A stretch of 16,711 nucleotides of DNA from assembly GCA_964472265.1 (NCBI GenBank), contig CAYYJO010000042.1:1-16711 (forward strand), read 5' to 3'. This stretch comes from JAGNLA01 sp964472265 (lineage in GTDB: Bacteria; Caldisericota; Caldisericia; JAAYUI01). The position numbers were made by a program, and so were the translations under genes. The notes below the pieces were generated by a model. It did no database searches and was not told the DNA's origin. It saw only the letters and a list, made by a program, of their open reading frames with translations. Below are positions 12,990-16,711 of this stretch, piece by piece. Positions within the stretch are counted from its first letter, which is position 1, and each line of letters opens with the position of its first letter.

Positions 12990-15559
12990 TCATTCCTCCC
13001 GCAGCAGTTTTTGAATTTTTTGCCTGAACCGCATGGGCAAGGATCGTTTCTTCCAACTTTTGGCTGGTTTCTTACCATCGGAGTGTTTGAAGCGTGGCCT
13101 GACTCGGTTGGTCTGGCTTTTGCGTATTCGTCATCCTGCTCATCCGGTGGCAATTCGCTGAGCTTCTGGGCTTCCTTGATCGAGTTCTCGTTTGTCTTGC
13201 CAACGTTTCTTGTTGGTGCCGGAGGAGTGTTGGCCTGCAGTTCAACCCTGAACAGCAGTTTCGCTGTCTCTTCCCAGATTGAGGCGAGCATGTTGTTGAA
13301 CATTGCAAAGCCTTCCTGCTGGTATTCCTGAAGTGGGTTCTTCTGGGCGAAACTTCTCAGATGGATGCCTTCCCTGAGATTGTCCATGTTGTATAGGTGG
13401 TCTTTCCATTTCTGGTCTACAACGTGGAGGAGGACGAAACGCTCGATTTCACGCATGGTTTCATTGCCGAAGCGCTGTTCGCGGTCTTCATAGACCTGAA
13501 GGCATGCCTGTGCGAGGTTTTTGACAAGTTCATCCCTGTTCCTGTAGTCCACGGTTTTTACAGCTCCAGCCGTGAAATCCATAACCTCATTCATGAGCAT
13601 GGTCAGGTTCCAGTCATCGGGCGCCAAGCTTGCCGGGCAATGTACATCACAAAGTTGCTTCACTGCTTCGCCGATGTTTTTGACGGTTGTTTCCCTGAGG
13701 TCTTCACCGTCCAGAACGCGTCTGCGTTCGTCGTAGATGACCTCACGCTGCTTGTTGAGGACGTCGTCATACTCGAGGACGTATTTTCTGATGTCAAAGT
13801 TTCTGCTTTCAACCTTTTTCTGGGAGTTTTCGATTGTTCGGGTTAGCAGTGGGTGTTCAAGCGGAACATCCTCCTCAATTTTGAGGAAACTGAACATCCC
13901 CTGCAATCTTTCGCCACCGAAAATTCTCAGAAGCTCGTCATCGAGAGCCAGATGGAATCTCGTTGATCCCGGGTCACCCTGACGACCTGCACGGCCGCGG
14001 AGCTGGTTGTCAATTCGGCGGGATTCATGTCGTTCCGTACCGATGATGTGTAGTCCGCCGAGTTCCTTTACGCCAGGAGCAAGCACGATGTCGACACCAC
14101 GACCAGCCATGTTGGTGGCGATCGTGACAGCATTGACTTCGCCGGCCTTGGCGATGATTGTGGCTTCCTTTTCGTGGTACTTGGCGTTTAGGACTTCGTG
14201 CGGGATGTTCTTTTTCAGGAGCGCACGTGAGAGCATCTCTGATTTTTCAATCGATCTGGTGCCGACAAGCACTGGCTGACCGACTTTGTGGCAATCAACT
14301 ATCTCATCGATGATTTTTTCGAACTTGACCTTTTCGTTTTTCCAAACGACATCGGAATGATCTTTCCTGGCCATTGGACGGTTTGTTGGAACCACGACTA
14401 CTTCAAGGCCGTAGATTTCCCTGAATTCATTTTCTTCCGTCTTTGCCGTACCGGTCATGCCTGCGATTTTGTTGTAGAGGCGGAAGTAGTTTTGGAAGGT
14501 GATTGTTGCCAGTGTCTGGTTTTCCTGTTTGACCGAGATGCCTTCCTTGGCCTCGATTGCCTGGTGCAGACCGTCGCTGTAGCGTCGGCCGTACATGAGC
14601 CTGCCTGTGAACTCGTCGACTATGATTATTTCATCATCTTTTACGATGTAGTCTACGTCGTTTTTGAACAGGTGGTGAGCTTTCAGTGAGGCTGCAATGT
14701 GCCTTGCAGTTTCAACATTTTCAGGACCGTAGAGATTTGAGATGCTGAGGATGCTTTCAACTCTTGCTACGCCTTCCTCGGTCAGGGTTACGTTTCTGTC
14801 CTTTTCGTCGATGACGTAGTCCGCTTCGCCGAGTCTTTTGACTGCTTTTGCAGCGATGCCATAAAGTTCTGTCGATTCCTCGGCTGGTCCAGAGATGATG
14901 AGCGGTGTTCTGGCCTCATCGATGAGAATTGAGTCAACCTCGTCAACGATTGCGTAGTTAAGAACTCTCTGCACCAATTGCGATGGATGCACGGCCATGT
15001 TGTCCCTGAGGTAGTCAAAGCCAAATTCGTTGTTGGTTCCGTACGTAATGTCTGACCAGTAGGACTTCCTTCTGTCTTCATAGCTTGCTTCGTGGTGGAT
15101 GCAGCCGACTGTGAGACCAAGGAAGTTGTAGATTTTGCCCATCCATTCAGCGTCACGTTTTGCAAGATAGTCGTTAACGGTTACGACGTGGACGCCCTGG
15201 CCATCGAGGCTGTTGAGTACGGCTGGCAATGTGGCGGTCAAGGTTTTGCCCTCACCGGTTTTCATTTCGGAGATTTTGTTGTAATGGAGAGCCATACCGC
15301 CCAGAAGCTGGACATCAAAATGACGCTGGCCAAGAACTCTCTTGGCTGCCTCGCGTGTTATCGCAAACGATTCGACAAGATAATCATCAAGTTTAGCACC
15401 GTTGACGATCTCTTCCTTGAATTTGCCAATTTCGGCTTTTATTTGGTCGTCAGTGAATTTCTCATACTCTAGCTCAAGTGCATTGATGCGTGAAACATAG
15501 CCTTGTTTACCCTTCAGAAATCTCTCTGAAGAATCGAAAATGCTTGATAAGAATGACAT
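12986..15559 (-). CDS. secA: Preprotein translocase ATPase SecA
   Basis: SecA drives unfolded preproteins through SecYEG by ATP hydrolysis. The 857-residue protein has Walker A MKTGEGKT (99-106), the DEVD helicase box (206-209, followed by SILIDEARTP), the motif-IV to VI region with TNMAGRGVDI and RQGDPGSTRF, and the helical scaffold. The C-terminal zinc-binding tail has Cys841, Cys843, Cys852 and Cys853 (CPCGSGKKFKNCC), used for SecB or ribosome contact in other bacteria. The length fits the short SecA type. The ribosome binding site is AAGGAAGAG upstream of ATG 15559, overlapping the end of the preceding gene. The stop overlaps the next gene as GTGA. Confidence 0.98.
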   Translation of the reverse strand: MSFLSSIFDSSERFLKGKQGYVSRINALELEYEKFTDDQIKAEIGKFKEEIVNGAKLDDYLVESFAITREAAKRVLGQRHFDVQLLGGMALHYNKISEMKTGEGKTLTATLPAVLNSLDGQGVHVVTVNDYLAKRDAEWMGKIYNFLGLTVGCIHHEASYEDRRKSYWSDITYGTNNEFGFDYLRDNMAVHPSQLVQRVLNYAIVDEVDSILIDEARTPLIISGPAEESTELYGIAAKAVKRLGEADYVIDEKDRNVTLTEEGVARVESILSISNLYGPENVETARHIAASLKAHHLFKNDVDYIVKDDEIIIVDEFTGRLMYGRRYSDGLHQAIEAKEGISVKQENQTLATITFQNYFRLYNKIAGMTGTAKTEENEFREIYGLEVVVVPTNRPMARKDHSDVVWKNEKVKFEKIIDEIVDCHKVGQPVLVGTRSIEKSEMLSRALLKKNIPHEVLNAKYHEKEATIIAKAGEVNAVTIATNMAGRGVDIVLAPGVKELGGLHIIGTERHESRRIDNQLRGRAGRQGDPGSTRFHLALDDELLRIFGGERLQGMFSFLKIEEDVPLEHPLLTRTIENSQKKVESRNFDIRKYVLEYDDVLNKQREVIYDERRRVLDGEDLRETTVKNIGEAVKQLCDVHCPASLAPDDWNLTMLMNEVMDFTAGAVKTVDYRNRDELVKNLAQACLQVYEDREQRFGNETMREIERFVLLHVVDQKWKDHLYNMDNLREGIHLRSFAQKNPLQEYQQEGFAMFNNMLASIWEETAKLLFRVELQANTPPAPTRNVGKTNENSIKEAQKLSELPPDEQDDEYAKARPTESGHASNTPMVRNQPKVGRNDPCPCGSGKKFKNCCGRNE

Positions 15560-15564
15560 TTTTG

Positions 15565-16047
15565 CTACTCTTCCTTTGTCGGCCCTTGTTTTTCCAGGTC
15601 ACCGATGCTTACTATGATCCCGAAGAAGCCGGTTTTTGTTGTTTCCATGTAGATTTTTCGGCCAGGCTTGACCAATTCCCAGTTGTAGAACAGGCTTGAA
15701 CCCTTGAACTTTGGATTGACGGAGGTGGCTTCGAAGATGACAGACTTTTGCTCAGGGTTTTCTGCCGATGTCAGCTTGCTGTCCCATGTTACAACGGCCT
15801 GCTTTGCCTGGCGGTTTTCAACGATCTCGGTGATCCTGAAGTAGGCTCGCCCATCCCTGTCGACGATGAGGTCGCCGACGTTGATCGAGTCAGCCACTTC
15901 AGGTTCAAGGTTTCCTGCCTTCACCATGATGGTGATTGGCTTGGCCTTCTCTTCTGTGGCCTTTGCGTAAACGCTGAAGCCCAGAAGCGCCACGATTACT
16001 GCAGTGGCAAAGATCGCCACCCAGTCCCAGAAATTCAGTTTCCTCAT
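15565..16047 (-). CDS. Small membrane-anchored DUF4330-like protein
   Basis: This 160-residue protein has a short cytoplasmic start (MRKLNFWDW), one transmembrane helix (about 8-28) and a soluble domain. The domain has the pattern I remember for DUF4330: a strand ITIMVKAGNLEPEVADSINVGD, then variable beta strands, then LVKPGRKIYMETTKTGFFG near the end. The family has no known function that I can state. The ATG overlaps the hpf stop (ATGA), and the TAG lies 5 bp before the secA start, so it is coupled to both. A link to secretion is suggested only by that position. The family assignment is from memory of the motif and should be checked by profile search. Confidence 0.7.
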   Translation of the reverse strand: MRKLNFWDWVAIFATAVIVALLGFSVYAKATEEKAKPITIMVKAGNLEPEVADSINVGDLIVDRDGRAYFRITEIVENRQAKQAVVTWDSKLTSAENPEQKSVIFEATSVNPKFKGSSLFYNWELVKPGRKIYMETTKTGFFGIIVSIGDLEKQGPTKEE

Positions 16048-16589
16048 GCCTTTATTGGTTCGAGAATTCCGTAGTCACCGTCTTTCCTTCTGTACAAGAC
16101 GTTGATCTTGTCGGTCTCATGGTTGAAGAAAACGAAGAAATCGTGGGAAAGAAGTTCCATCTGCATCATTGCTTCGTCGTAGGTCATTGATTTGACTGAA
16201 ACCTCTTTGACTCTGACGATCTTTGGAATCTCAAACTCTTCTGGTTCAATGAAGGCCGTAACCGGCTCCATCATCTCTTCCTTGGTGCTGAGAGCTTCTT
16301 TCCTTCTCTCCTTGAACTTGTCGTGGAATTTCCTTATCTGCCTCTCAAGCTTTTCAGCTACAAAGTCGATGGCTTCCCTGAAATCCTGGCCTTTATACTC
16401 AGCCCTGATTATCTTGCCCGATGCTTTCAAAGTGACTTCACAGACCCTGATGTTTCTCTGTTCTGAAAACAGCACTTGCGCATCCTGAATTCCATCGAAA
16501 TACCTCTCCAGCTTTCCAATCTTTTCCTGCGCGTAGATGCTCAATTCGTCAGTAATGGTGGTGTTTTTTCCTGTTACCTGTATACGCAT
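16044..16589 (-). CDS. hpf: Ribosome hibernation promoting factor, long form
   Basis: Long HPF binds the small subunit at the decoding site and pairs ribosomes into inactive 100S dimers during slow growth. The N-terminal S30AE/RaiA domain covers about residues 1-98 (MRIQVTGKNTTITDELSIYA, then CEVTLKASGKIIRAEYKGQD). A charged linker follows, and the dimerisation domain is at about 122-181 (IVRVKEVSVKSMTYDEAMMQ, HDFFVFFNHETDKINVLYRR). AAGGAGG (16602-16596) is 6 nt before the ATG. It is the first gene of the operon, with an extended -10 promoter upstream. Its stop overlaps the next gene as ATGA. The hpf-secA-prfB order resembles Bacillota. Confidence 0.96.
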   Translation of the reverse strand: MRIQVTGKNTTITDELSIYAQEKIGKLERYFDGIQDAQVLFSEQRNIRVCEVTLKASGKIIRAEYKGQDFREAIDFVAEKLERQIRKFHDKFKERRKEALSTKEEMMEPVTAFIEPEEFEIPKIVRVKEVSVKSMTYDEAMMQMELLSHDFFVFFNHETDKINVLYRRKDGDYGILEPIKA

Positions 16590-16631
16590 TCATTACCTCC
16601 TTGATACTGAATTCGAAAGTCTAGCACCCGT

Positions 16632-16640
16632 ATTATAACA
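16632..16640 (-). promoter_or_regulatory. Extended -10 promoter of the hpf-secA-prfB operon
   Basis: Perfect TATAAT (16637-16632) on the minus strand is preceded directly by TGT (16640-16638), an extended -10. The -35 position (about TACCAC, 17 nt upstream) is poor, as is common for this promoter type. Transcription would start near 16625, giving a leader of about 36 nt that carries AAGGAGG. Confidence 0.7.
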
Positions 16641-16679
16641 TATCAAGCAAATTTGTGGTAGGTAACATTTTTTTAACTC

Positions 16680-16707
16680 TTGACAACTTTTGAATTGATA
16701 ATAGATT
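16680..16707 (+). promoter_or_regulatory. Possible divergent promoter at the window edge
   Basis: TTGACA (16680-16685) is followed after 16 nt by TAGATT (16702-16707) on the plus strand. The -35 is perfect and the -10 matches 4 of 6 bases. It points out of the window, toward a gene divergent from hpf that cannot be seen. AT-rich context makes chance matches possible. Confidence 0.35.
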
Positions 16708-16711
16708 TATA

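Noticed and set aside
14288..14689. Long plus-strand open frame inside secA
   Set aside because: It lies entirely opposite a certain secA domain and has no ribosome binding site, so it is a shadow frame. The other plus-strand frames in prfB, selB and fabD are the same.

Overview
This looks like part of a bacterial chromosome with moderate GC content. It is gene-dense, and most genes lie head to tail on the minus strand, with many stop/start overlaps (ATGA, GTGA, TGATG, TAATG). No phage, plasmid, IS or CRISPR hallmark was seen. The hpf - secA - prfB order resembles that of Bacillota. The interspersed unknown membrane proteins, the selenocysteine genes next to prfB, and a glycosidase-like lipoprotein in an operon with an ECF sigma factor suggest a less-studied lineage. 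I cannot name the phylum from sequence alone.

Layout from right to left, the direction of most transcription. (a) 16640-10788: an extended -10 promoter drives hpf (long form), a small DUF4330-like membrane protein, secA, a membrane-anchored protein of unknown function, and prfB with its programmed +1 frameshift at an in-frame UGA. (b) 10747-8456: selB follows prfB after about 40 bp, and then the selenocysteine tRNA (anticodon UCA, encoded CCA). The tRNA has its own promoter and lies beside diverged tandem copies of its promoter and 5' end. Three adjacent genes therefore all act on UGA codons. (c) 8445-4892: a potassium-uptake operon begins 10 nt after the tRNA CCA. It holds two TrkA/RCK subunits, a 59-residue single-span membrane protein, TrkH, and a membrane-anchored OB-fold-like protein. 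Every junction overlaps by 1-4 bases.

(d) 3581-4888, plus strand: three small membrane proteins. The first appears frameshifted in a T5 run; the second looks like its diverged paralogue. Each of these two has its own Rho-independent terminator. (e) 3405-195, minus strand: a large glycosidase-like lipoprotein, a 61-residue two-span membrane protein, an ECF sigma factor starting with TTG, and fabD. Spacing suggests one operon joining an envelope protein, a regulator and the malonyl-loading enzyme of fatty-acid synthesis. (f) 1-194: no gene, but a cluster of palindromic repeats.

Most interesting points: the prfB-selB-tRNA(Sec) cluster and the tRNA(Sec)-trkA junction; the decayed tandem copies of the tRNA(Sec) promoter and 5' end; the tiny membrane protein built into the trk operon; and the lipoprotein / small membrane protein / ECF sigma / fabD operon.
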